Shown in pieces: positions 19,812-28,800 of a DNA stretch of 64,000 nucleotides (position 1 is the stretch's first letter; each line of letters begins with the position of its first letter). The notes under the pieces were generated by a model, which was not told where the DNA came from, made no database searches, and worked only from the letters and a program-made list of their open reading frames with translations. This stretch comes from Martelella sp. AD-3 (GTDB lineage: Bacteria > Pseudomonadota > Alphaproteobacteria > Rhizobiales > Rhizobiaceae). Where the stretch lies: NCBI RefSeq assembly GCF_001578105.1, contig NZ_CP014275.1, positions 3,848,501-3,912,500 on the forward strand, written 5' to 3'. The position numbers and the translations under genes were made by a program.

Positions 19812-20432
19812 TCAGTTGACCGGCGGCGCCGCCGAAACCGCCGCGGAGAACCCCTTCATCGAAAGGGGCAGCGCGATTTCCTGGCCGTTCATGATCTTGA
19901 AGGAGACCGATGCGGCCTTGGCCGCCTTCAGTTCCTTCATCTGGTCGGCCGAAAGCTCCATGTCGGCGGCACAGACCTGCCCGCAGGTCACATAGGTCAT
20001 GGTCATGTCCTTGCCCGCCGCGGCCGAGCCGACCGCGCCGCCCTTGACCGGCTGGCCTGCCGGCTCGCCGCCGACGGTGAAGGTCACGCCGGCGCGCAGA
20101 TCGACATTGGATGGCGTCTGCACCACGAGACGCGGCGCATCCATGCCCGGCAGCGAGCCGACGGCCACCGTCAGGATGCGCTGGACCTGTCCGCCTTCCT
20201 GTTGCTGCACATTGAGCGTCTGGGTTGCCTCGCAGACGCGCTGCGGCGGGCCGGGCTCCTTCTCGTCGGCCTTCTGGATCTGCACGAGCATGCAGTGCTG
20301 CGACCAGTCCCCGTAGGAAACGGTGGTATCGGAGGCCGCCACCGGCTCCGACTGCTGGGCGCCGGCAGCGGTTGCGAAGAGCATGGCGCCCGCGAAGGCG
20401 GCGCCGAAAGCTTTACTGGTGATGATAGTCAT
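19812..20432 (-). CDS. invasion-associated locus B (IalB) family protein
   Basis: This is a 206 aa exported protein of the IalB family, named after the Bartonella invasion locus and widespread in Rhizobiales as small periplasmic or envelope proteins of unclear biochemical role. I start it at MTIITSKAFG because AGGGGAAAGAC precedes it; a longer in-frame extension upstream is Arg-rich and overlaps sapC. A signal peptide (FAGAMLFATAAGA, then QQ) is followed by the family pattern: YGDWSQHC, a conserved Cys in RVCEATQ, LPGMDAPRLVVQTP, and a Cys pair in VTCGQVCAADMEL. It lies 58 nt after the sapC-like gene on the same strand, so the two probably form an operon. A function in invasion cannot be inferred for this organism. 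Confidence 0.85.
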   Translation of the reverse strand: MTIITSKAFGAAFAGAMLFATAAGAQQSEPVAASDTTVSYGDWSQHCMLVQIQKADEKEPGPPQRVCEATQTLNVQQQEGGQVQRILTVAVGSLPGMDAPRLVVQTPSNVDLRAGVTFTVGGEPAGQPVKGGAVGSAAAGKDMTMTYVTCGQVCAADMELSADQMKELKAAKAASVSFKIMNGQEIALPLSMKGFSAAVSAAPPVN

Positions 20433-20490
20433 GTCTTTCCCCTTGATGTCCCGGTTCATTCGAATGTCATGGCTGAGTGGCCCCGGCCGC

Positions 20491-21249
20491 TCAGGCCGCC
20501 TTGGCGGGCGAAGCCTTTTCGTTGAGTTCCAGCAGCACCTGCCAGTTCTGGGTCGAAGCAAGATGCAGCACGACCGCATCGTTGAAGCCGTTCTTGTGCC
20601 AGTCGATCAGCACATCCTGCGGCAGGTTGCGGAACCGGTCTTCGTCAACGACCAGCAGGCCATCGAGGCGGTAATGGCTCTTGTTGGCGAACGACATGTT
20701 GACCTGCTTGTCGACCAGAAGGTCCTGCTCCTTGAGGGCTTTGGCGAAGTCATTGCCGCGCAGGCTGGCCTGATGAAAACTGTTGCAGAATTCCATCATC
20801 GGCGCCGTCGCCTCGCCGGCCTTGCCGTCCTCGGCGAAGAGCGCCGATCCGTTTTCCGCCTCATCGGCGGGCTTGATGCGGTCACAGCCCTCGTCAAAGC
20901 CAAGCACGGTCTGGCTCTTGTCCTCCGACTGGATCAGGATGAAGGGGTAACGGCGGACATAGGCGGGAATATAGACCCCCGCCTGCCACGCGCCGGCGGA
21001 GTCGACGAAGAGGTTCTGTCCCTCCTTGAGGCCGGTCACCGCGACTGCGGTGGGCAGAGGGTCGCCCTTGACGAAGACGATCGGGTAATGGCGCGACGCC
21101 GGAACGAATTCAGCGGGCGACAGCGGCACCGCATTGGCCTTGGCGGCAAAGGAAAAGTCCTGCTTGCGTTCGAGCACGAGATCCTTGTGGTCCTCGAAAC
21201 GCAGGACCTGCGGCGCACTGTAAAAGAGCGGGAGTCCATTGTTCTTCAT
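20491..21249 (-). CDS. SapC family protein
   Basis: This 252 aa protein belongs to the SapC family, named from a Campylobacter S-layer-associated gene; its molecular function is not established. I start it at MKNNGLPLFYS, which follows the strong GGAGGAAGG. Family features visible are the N-terminal PLFYSAPQVLRFEDHKDL, VPLSPAEFVPASRHYPIVF, AGVYIPAYVRRYPF with GFDEGCDRI, and a C-terminal HYRLDGLLVVDEDR segment. There is no signal peptide. It is the first gene of a likely operon with the IalB-like gene and sits between two autotransporters. A palindrome upstream may be its operator. SapC proteins are found beside surface-protein genes elsewhere, but a link to autotransporter export here is only a hypothesis. 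Confidence 0.85.
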   Translation of the reverse strand: MKNNGLPLFYSAPQVLRFEDHKDLVLERKQDFSFAAKANAVPLSPAEFVPASRHYPIVFVKGDPLPTAVAVTGLKEGQNLFVDSAGAWQAGVYIPAYVRRYPFILIQSEDKSQTVLGFDEGCDRIKPADEAENGSALFAEDGKAGEATAPMMEFCNSFHQASLRGNDFAKALKEQDLLVDKQVNMSFANKSHYRLDGLLVVDEDRFRNLPQDVLIDWHKNGFNDAVVLHLASTQNWQVLLELNEKASPAKAA

Positions 21250-21332
21250 TGTCACCCTTCCTCCTGGACTGAGCTTTCTGTTCATGTGGTTGCAGGATGC
21301 AACCTATGCGATATTATATTCAACTTACACGC

Positions 21333-21360
21333 AAAACAATCCTACATGTAGGAAAGTTTT
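21333..21360 (-). promoter_or_regulatory. palindromic operator candidate upstream of sapC
   Basis: A perfect 14 bp palindrome (TCCTACATGTAGGA) is framed by AAAAC on the left and GTTTT on the right, giving 24 of 28 symmetric positions. It lies about 85 nt upstream of the SapC start in a locally AT-rich stretch. A second 7 bp hairpin, GGTTGCA/TGCAACC, is at 21288-21304. The architecture suits a dimeric repressor; the regulator is unknown. Confidence 0.5.
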
Positions 21361-21491
21361 GCGCGCAGAACCCCGCCCGATGCCGAAAGGCCTTTTGAAG
21401 GCACAATCCGCACAGGCACAGCGCCGGACGCTGTTCATGAATGCCTTTTCCGGCGGAATACCGGCAAGAGGTGTACCTTTTCGTGAAGCGA

Positions 21492-21512
21492 CGCCGGGCT
21501 TGCCGCCCGGCG
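21492..21512 (-). terminator. hairpin just after the AT3 stop codon
   Basis: A perfect 8 bp stem (CGCCGGGC / GCCCGGCG) with loop TTGCC lies 25 nt past the AT3 stop. Its core and loop resemble the hairpin after AT2, although the flanks differ. There is no U tract. Confidence 0.45.
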
Positions 21513-21537
21513 CCTGGCCCGCGTCATGCGTGAAGCG

Positions 21538-24500
21538 CTAGAACCGGATATTGAGCCTCGCTGTGACGTTCTGGCTGCGGTTGCCGCCGGCGAACTGGCC
21601 GGTATAGTTGACCCCGACGCTCACCGTGTCGGAGAACTCGGTATCCCAGCCGACGCTCAGGACCGCCTGGTCCTCGGCAAGCGGCGTGCCCGTTACGCCG
21701 AAGGGATCAGATCCGGCGAAGGTGAACGCCGCCGTCGGATCAAGATCGCCGAAGCCGTGACGCCAGCCGGCAGATGCCGACAGCCGGTTCTGGTAGCCGC
21801 CGAGGTCAAATTCCCACGCGCCCCGCAGACCCACCGTCGTAAACCCGGTGTTCATCGTCTGGCTTTGGTAGGAAAGCGCGGCAATCCCGCCCGTTTCCGT
21901 AAACGCGTCCGAATGCTGGTTGATATAGGCCGCATCAACATAGGGCTCCAGCGTGAAGCTGTCGGTCACGTCAAAGCCGTAGCCGAGACCGCCATAGACC
22001 TGGAACGTGCCCGCGTCATAACTGCCCGACAGATGGTCGGTGAAGGTCGAGGCATAGACGCTGCGGTTGGTCGAGACGCTGTGCCAGGTATAGGCCGTGC
22101 CGAAATCGACCCCGAAGCCGCCCCATTCGCCGCCGCCGTAAAGGCCGAACGTATAGTCGTCGCTCGTGCCCTTGGCATTGTGCGCATCGACCTTGTAGGT
22201 CGACTGGCCGAAGCCGGCGACCGCGCCGAAGCGCATGGAGCCGAAGGCCGCCGCATCCGCGCCGAGGAAGAAGCCCCCGACCGAATCCGTCATCTTCGCC
22301 GCAACGCCGCTGCCCTCCATGCTCGACCACGCGCCGTAGCCCGCGGCCCAGACCCCGATGCCGCCATTATCCTCCTCGAAGGCGCCGAAGGGCGTGGCAA
22401 CCGGGCTCGGTTCGGCCGCGTAATTGCTCACCGCCGAAATCCCCGCGCCCGTCGAAACCCCGCCGAGCGAACCGCGCACCTGCTCGCCGGTCGCATTGCG
22501 AAGATACCGGCTGCCCGCAACCATCGCCGCATCGCTCGAGGCATAGACATCGCCCGAAAGCTGCGCGAGAACCTCTTCCGCCTCATCAATACGGATGTTC
22601 CTCAACGCCCGGAACTCTTCATGCCCGGAAAGGGATCTGATCGACGAAACAACCCCGCATGATTCGCCCGGGAGGCTGACACACACTTCCATCAGGCCAG
22701 TCGGACTGAGTTTCAGATAGAGAATGCCAGGATTGGCTGGACGTTCCACAAAACTGAATGAATAATCAAGATTGCCGGCATTGGTCGTGAAATTGGCATT
22801 ATAGGTCGACCCTTGCGGGGCCTGGATGACTGGATAATAGATAGGAAGGGTGCTGAGGTCCGGTTCCGTGTTTGTGTGCGAGACGGTACCATGGATCGTA
22901 CCGGTATCGAGGTGGACCTCATTCGCCACCGTGAGCATGCTGACAGAGCCGGAGCCGAAATCGGCGCCTACGACAAATCCGCTCCCGTCGTCCATCATTA
23001 GGTTTTGCGCCGTCAAGGTTGTTGCAGGCGGCAGACCGGTCACCGTGCGGGTACCGAATTCAAATAGGCCGCCCGCATGGACATGTACGTCGCCGAAAGC
23101 GCCTTGCCCCTCCAGAATGCCGCCGTCCATCACATTGATCGTGCCGAGAAGAGCGGCCGCCGCCGGTGACCCGGCCGGTCCGGTCACATTCAGCGTCACA
23201 TTCTGCGGCACATTGGTAACCCCGGTGAAGGTATTTGCAGCCGTCAACTGCAGGTTGCCATTTGTTCCCGCATTGACGTTGAACGTCCCGCCGCCGCCGG
23301 CGCCGATCGAAGAGATGACGCCGTCAAAGCTCTGGTTGCCGGTCACATTCCAGTTCCAGGTCGCCGTCTGGCTGATGGAGATGTCGCCCGGCACGGCGCC
23401 GGCATCGGTCACCTCGAGCGTGCCTTCATTGACCAGCGTATCTCCCTGATAGCTGTTGGCCGTGGTCAGCCCGAGAGTGCCGGGCCCGTTCTTGCTCAAT
23501 CCGACCGCACCCTGAAGCGCAACCCCGATCGTCGCGGTATAGGGGTTGTTCATGGCATCCTGGCCGACGGTGATGGACGCAGTGGTCGTTCCCGGAAACG
23601 CCATCAGAATGAGGCTGTCGGTCACGGCGAGCGGGCGAAGTGAATAGCCGTCGGCATCGAACTCCATGCCCGCGACCTTGATGAACTCGGTCACGGCGCG
23701 ACTGTCGACGTCGACGGCCCCTCCCGTGGTTGCGAAAATGGCATAGCCACCCTGGGCCCAGGGGCCTGTGGCATCGCCCCGCGGGTTCGTCCAGTTGGTC
23801 ATGTCTGCGTTCCAGGTCCCGGGGCCGCCGGCGCCGTTCGCCGAGGGCGGCATCGTCGGCTGCTGGTGGACACCGTTCCAGTAGGAATAGGCATCCGGGC
23901 CGACAGCCAGAACCAGGGTGCCGGGACCGGCTGAAGTCGCCGTGGCAAGGACCCGATGGAATGTGTTGTTCTGCACGGGCACGCTCGAAACATCGATCGT
24001 ACTGGGGTCGCCGTTATAGGTGGTTGCGTAGTCGATCAACGGATAGGTGCCATCCGCCAGCATGCCTCCGCCCTGGACGGTCACCATCAGCGTGTTGGTC
24101 GAGGTACTCAAGATACCCGTCGCGATCGGCGCCGCTGCCCCGGGGGCAGGCGGCGTGGCATTGAGGGTCACAGCAAGGTTGGCGCCATTCTGGAGGAAGA
24201 GAGAAGTCCCTCCCGCCGTCAGTACCGGCTGGCCGGGAGGCGGCGCCTGAAGCGTGCCGTTTCTCTGCACAAGGACAGTACCGCCCAGATCGCCGGTCCC
24301 GGTCAGCGTGGCCCCGCCGGCAACCGTGGTCGTACCGGAGAAGCCCGGGCTCTGGCTGTTGAATTCGACCGTGCCGGCCTGAATGTTAAACCGGGCGCGG
24401 CTTCCGCCCGAGGTCAGCACGTTTGCGGCTCCGAACGTCATCGTCCCGGTCGCATTGACGGAGAGCGCGGCGCCCGTCACGTTGGCCACATCAATCGCAC

Positions 24501-25812
24501 CCTGAAGCGGCATCGTTGCGCCGCTCAACATCAGCGTCCCGGCCGAAACTGACGTCTGGCCCGTATAAGAACTCACCGCAGCCAGTTCCAGCGTCCCGGG
24601 ACCATCCTTTTCGAGCTGCGTGCCGGCGGCAAGCTGCGCGAGTTCCACGCCCATCGTGACCGTTGCGCTGGCGTCGGTCACATTGATCTTGACCGGACCG
24701 CCGCCGGCGCTGGTCAACGTCAGCGCCCCGCCGGTGAAGCTGTATGGGCCGATATCGAACTCCATTCCGCTGACGAGGATTGGAGCTCCTGTCCCGACCG
24801 CGACCGTTCCCGCACGGTCAATGAAATGCGCAACACCGCCAGACACCCAGGGATGATGGCCCGTTCCGTTCGCATCATCGGACCAAGCAACACCGCCCGT
24901 CGCGGTCCAGTTGCCGTTCCCGCCGAGTTGGCCTGTGGCGTTCTGGTGGGGGTTCCAGAACTCGTCCGGCGGAGTGCCGACCACCAGCCAGATTGTGTTG
25001 TTGTTCGGGTCGGCAAGGGAATAGGTCGCGTTCGGCGTCGCGAAGGTCAAGAGATCGAGCGCTGGCCGATTGCCGACATAAGAGAGAAGTGCATATTGCG
25101 TGCCGATCGGCAACGCCGTGCCGCCCGCCGTATTGACCGTGATGACGCCGCCGAGTGCGGCCACAAAGTCGCCGGTCGTGCTGAACAGCGGCATGGTGTT
25201 CGGATTGTTGCCGTCGAGCAGAACCACCATGGATGTCGTGGCCGCAGCAAAAGTCAGGCTCGAGCCGAGTTGAAGCGTTGTCCCGTGCGTGCCCGAGATC
25301 GCGCCGGTGGCCTGGACGGTGACGGGACCGCCGATCGCGCCGGAGCCCGCTAGCGTCGCGCCGTCAAGCACTGTTGTCGTTCCGAGGAACGAAGTCCCCG
25401 AGGCCGAGTTGAAGTTCACCGTGCCCGTGCCGGCGATGTGAAGCGCCGATGCGGCTACGCCGTGCAAGACATTGGTGAAGGTCAGGCCTGCGGCCGGTGC
25501 GAACAGGGAAAGCGTGGCGCCGTTTTGACCGCCCACCGTAATGTCGCCGACAACCGAGCCGGGTCCGGTCGCCGCGCCGATCTGGAGCGTGCCGCCGACG
25601 ATGCTGGTGCCGCCCTGATAGGTCTTGTCGCCGGTGAACACGATGGTTCCGGCCCCGGTTTTTTCTGACGCCGGCCGGACCGTCGAGATTGACCGCGATG
25701 GTTGCGGTGACGGCCTGGGCATCGGCGTTGAGGCGCGCCAGATTGTCATCCCAGGCCGATTGCAGCGTGATGGCATCAGTGGCAGTGACGCCGGAAAGCG
25801 TATAGCCGCCAA
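21538..25812 (-). CDS. autotransporter AT3, C-terminal part (after frameshift)
   Basis: This frame encodes the second half of a frameshifted autotransporter. The first about 50 residues from the ATG at 25812 are an out-of-frame artefact. Genuine passenger begins at about 25665 with KTGAGTIVFTGDKTYQGGT. Two modules open with FWNPHQN (near 24960) and YWNGVHQ (near 23890), each followed by G(N/T)W, W(T/N) and beta-strand repeats. The barrel (about 22360-21541) and the linker before it are nearly identical to those of AT2, including GGIGVWAAGYGAWSS and the terminal RLNIRF. With no secretion signal of its own, this part can reach the surface only if the frame is restored at 25659-25664. Otherwise the gene is inactive. 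Confidence 0.8.
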   Translation of the reverse strand: MAAIRFPASLPLMPSRCNRPGMTIWRASTPMPRPSPQPSRSISTVRPASEKTGAGTIVFTGDKTYQGGTSIVGGTLQIGAATGPGSVVGDITVGGQNGATLSLFAPAAGLTFTNVLHGVAASALHIAGTGTVNFNSASGTSFLGTTTVLDGATLAGSGAIGGPVTVQATGAISGTHGTTLQLGSSLTFAAATTSMVVLLDGNNPNTMPLFSTTGDFVAALGGVITVNTAGGTALPIGTQYALLSYVGNRPALDLLTFATPNATYSLADPNNNTIWLVVGTPPDEFWNPHQNATGQLGGNGNWTATGGVAWSDDANGTGHHPWVSGGVAHFIDRAGTVAVGTGAPILVSGMEFDIGPYSFTGGALTLTSAGGGPVKINVTDASATVTMGVELAQLAAGTQLEKDGPGTLELAAVSSYTGQTSVSAGTLMLSGATMPLQGAIDVANVTGAALSVNATGTMTFGAANVLTSGGSRARFNIQAGTVEFNSQSPGFSGTTTVAGGATLTGTGDLGGTVLVQRNGTLQAPPPGQPVLTAGGTSLFLQNGANLAVTLNATPPAPGAAAPIATGILSTSTNTLMVTVQGGGMLADGTYPLIDYATTYNGDPSTIDVSSVPVQNNTFHRVLATATSAGPGTLVLAVGPDAYSYWNGVHQQPTMPPSANGAGGPGTWNADMTNWTNPRGDATGPWAQGGYAIFATTGGAVDVDSRAVTEFIKVAGMEFDADGYSLRPLAVTDSLILMAFPGTTTASITVGQDAMNNPYTATIGVALQGAVGLSKNGPGTLGLTTANSYQGDTLVNEGTLEVTDAGAVPGDISISQTATWNWNVTGNQSFDGVISSIGAGGGGTFNVNAGTNGNLQLTAANTFTGVTNVPQNVTLNVTGPAGSPAAAALLGTINVMDGGILEGQGAFGDVHVHAGGLFEFGTRTVTGLPPATTLTAQNLMMDDGSGFVVGADFGSGSVSMLTVANEVHLDTGTIHGTVSHTNTEPDLSTLPIYYPVIQAPQGSTYNANFTTNAGNLDYSFSFVERPANPGILYLKLSPTGLMEVCVSLPGESCGVVSSIRSLSGHEEFRALRNIRIDEAEEVLAQLSGDVYASSDAAMVAGSRYLRNATGEQVRGSLGGVSTGAGISAVSNYAAEPSPVATPFGAFEEDNGGIGVWAAGYGAWSSMEGSGVAAKMTDSVGGFFLGADAAAFGSMRFGAVAGFGQSTYKVDAHNAKGTSDDYTFGLYGGGEWGGFGVDFGTAYTWHSVSTNRSVYASTFTDHLSGSYDAGTFQVYGGLGYGFDVTDSFTLEPYVDAAYINQHSDAFTETGGIAALSYQSQTMNTGFTTVGLRGAWEFDLGGYQNRLSASAGWRHGFGDLDPTAAFTFAGSDPFGVTGTPLAEDQAVLSVGWDTEFSDTVSVGVNYTGQFAGGNRSQNVTARLNIRF
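21541..22671 (-). repeat. 1.1 kb direct repeat, copy B (barrel end of AT3)
   Basis: This is the partner of 7120-8250, in the same orientation and 14.4 kb away. The differences I noticed are mostly synonymous, with small clusters (for example around 21810-21840, where an Ala-Phe codon pair becomes Glu-Phe). Confidence 0.92.
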
Positions 25813-28800
25813 CCCGGAAATCCAGCCCCTGCACCGTGATCGTGCCGCTGGTCGTACTGTCGACCGAGACGGCGCCGGTTTGCGGCGTGCCGGCGAAGAT
25901 CGCGGTTTTGGCCTGCTTCCACGCCACGTGGGCTGTGCCGCCGCTATCGGTCCAGTTCATGGCTGTCGCGGCGGCCTGATCCGCCGTCCATGTGCCGGGA
26001 CCGCCGATGACCTGAGTCGTTGGCGGCTGTGTGGTCGTGCCGTTCCACCAGACCCCCGCGCTCGTGTCCACATTCGTGCCGGTGCCGACCAGGATCGCGA
26101 TCCGGCTGCCGACGGACACGACCGTCGCATTGGTGGCGTTGACGTCGATACCCGCGGAAGCGGAAGCGATCTTGATGTCGGAGGCGACGCCGTTGATCGC
26201 GGTATAGTCGATCAGGAAATAGGGCTGCTGGCTGGGCGCAAGCACCGGCGCGTTGACCAGAACCACGCCGGCTGCCGTCAGGGTCCCGGTCGAAAACAGG
26301 CTGGCAGCGCCCGCCGTCAGGCCGCTGGCCTCGATCGTCGAGGGGCCCGTCATGCCGGCTGCATTCGTCAGCACCAGGCCGCCGGCGCCGGCGCCGAGCG
26401 TGAAGGTCGTCCCGCCCGAACCGGCGAGCGTCCCCTCCCCGGCAATCGTGACCGTGCCGCCGAGATTTCCGGTGGCGGACCCGGTCAGGGTCGCGCCGGC
26501 CACCACCGTCGTCTGGCCGAGGAAGCCGGCGCTTGCGCTGGTGAAGTTCACCACCCCGGGCCCGTTGACCACGAATTGCGAGGTTGCGTCCGAGGGCTGC
26601 AGGACATTGCCGAAGTCAAGCGGCGCGGCGAGGGTGGACGCGGCGTTGGCGTAAACCGAAAGCGTTGCGCCGGCGCTGATGGTGATATTGCCGGTCACCG
26701 ACCCGTTGGTGGTGCCGTCGCCGAGCTGAAGCGTGCCCTCGGAAACGGTGGTGCCGCCGGAATAGGTGTTGGCCGCCGTCAGGATCAACGTGCCGGTCCC
26801 CGTCTTGGAGAGCGGCACGGCATTTCCGCCATCGCCGAGGATGACGCCAACCTTCGCATTATCTGTGGCTGTTCCACTGACCGAGATCGAAACAGCGCCG
26901 GGCGTGGCGTCGAGCGTCAGCGTGGAGGTGGCGTCCGTGCCCCTCAATTCGTAGCCGGTTACCGTAAACTGCATGCCGTTGATACTGATCGGCGCGGTGC
27001 TGTCGACCGTGACCGTACCACCAGTTTGCGTGAACACGGCGATATCGGCCTCGGACCAGAGAAGCGGCGGCTGTCCGCTGGAATCCGCCCAGCTCATCGT
27101 CGTCGCCGCATCCCAGGTACCGCTACCGCCGAAGTTATTGGGTCCCGGCGGCGTCAACGGATGCCAGAAGAGCTGCTGCCCACCGGGCGGACTTGCAATA
27201 ATGTAGAGGAAACCGGGCGCCCCAGTCGGGTCATTGCCCAATCGGTAGCGGTTCGGGTTGTTCATGAGGGTGAGGTTGCTCGCGCTGCCGGTCGCGGAAG
27301 CCGTGAACTGGATCAGGTTATAGCGCTGCCCGACCACGAGATTTGCGGGCAGGAAAACCACATTGCCGGAGGTCATGTTCAGCGTGGTCACGGTAATGAG
27401 CGCCGGCGACGGGTTTGCTCCCGGGGCCGGATCGAGCGTCACGTTCAGCGTCGACCCGTTGCCGAGCGTCAGCGCGCCGTTGATCGTCAGGACCGGGGTC
27501 GTGGAATAATCTCCCGCGATCGTCCCGGCCTGGCTGACCGTCACATCGCCGTTGATCGTGCCGGTGCCCTTCAGCGTGCCGCCGGTCACCGACACGTTGC
27601 CGTTGATCGTGCCGCCGCCGTTCAGCGTGCCGCCGGTCAGCGCCACCGTTCCGCCGAGCACGCTGTTGGCGAGCATATTGAAGGTGCCCGCCGTGACATT
27701 CGTCTGCCCCAGGAACGTGTTGCTGTTGCTGGAAAAATCGAGCTGTCCGGCTCCCATCACGTGGAATATGGCCGGATTCGCATTATTGAGAGTAGCGGTC
27801 AGGACGTTGGAAAAGGACAGAGCGGGTTGGCTCGCCGCCTGATTGACGGCAAGGGTAGCGCCGGGAGCAATCGTGATGCCGGCCAGAATTGTGCTGTTCG
27901 TCGTTCCGTCGCCGAGCTGCAGCGTACCGCCGCTGACCGTGGTGCCGCCGGTATAGGTCTTGTTGCCGACGAAGACGAGCGTGCCAGTGCCGCCCTTCGT
28001 CAGGCTGTTCACCGCGGCCGGCACTGGCGCCCTGTTCATGCCGTCGGTGATGTCCACGGCAATTGTCGCCGTCACCGTGTCCACGTCGATTTCGCCGACT
28101 GTGTGGAGGCGCGGCGACATTTGAAGCACGCCGCCCGCACCCGCGATCAGGTGATACTCCTGGGCCGAGAACACGAGCCTGTCGAAACCCAGCGAGCCGA
28201 CAACGGTCACCGTTCCGGCCGTATTGCCCTGGAAATAGCCGACGGAGCCCACCCAGGCAGCCGAATTGGAGCCATCCGGCTGGGTCCAGTTTCCAAGCCC
28301 CGCGATCCATGTGCCGGAACCTCCGGTGAGAGGGGTGCTGGTATAGCCGGGTCCAGGCGCTCCGCCGTTCCAGTATTGCGGCGTTTCGCCGGTCACTCTG
28401 TCATAGGTGATAAGCCGGATCATGCCCGGCGAACTCACGACGGCATTGGGGTCAACCGCATTGAGTTCATAATCCTTGCCAGCCGGCAGTCCCGTAATTG
28501 TCGTGGTTTTGAAGATCGTTCCGGGCACCTGGTTGAGTGCGCCGCCATACTGGAAGATATTGTAGACGGAGGCACTGCCCTGCACGGTGGCCGTGAGCGT
28601 GGCCAGGGAGACATCGAGCGCGCCGCTGGTGACGAACAGGGGCTGGCCGGCTGTGGCCTCTTCCAGATCGGCCGTTATTCCCCCCGTCGGGTTCCTCGTG
28701 AACTTAACCGATGTGCCGAGCGTGAGCGTGCTGCCCTGACGGTTGTAGAGGGACCCATTGTAGATGAGTTCCACCGCGCCTCCGAGGCTGCCCGTGCCGG

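Noticed and set aside
7120..22671. The barrel direct repeats as ends of a transposon
   Set aside because: They are coding ends of two genes; there is no transposase, no terminal inverted repeats and no target duplication. Gene duplication and conversion explain them better.
25659..25665. A-AAA-AAC as a programmed -1 ribosomal frameshift site
   Set aside because: The heptamer is in the right phase for -1 slippage, but the downstream autotransporter frame is +1. A -1 shift would not reach it. Loss of one A, or transcriptional slippage, is required.
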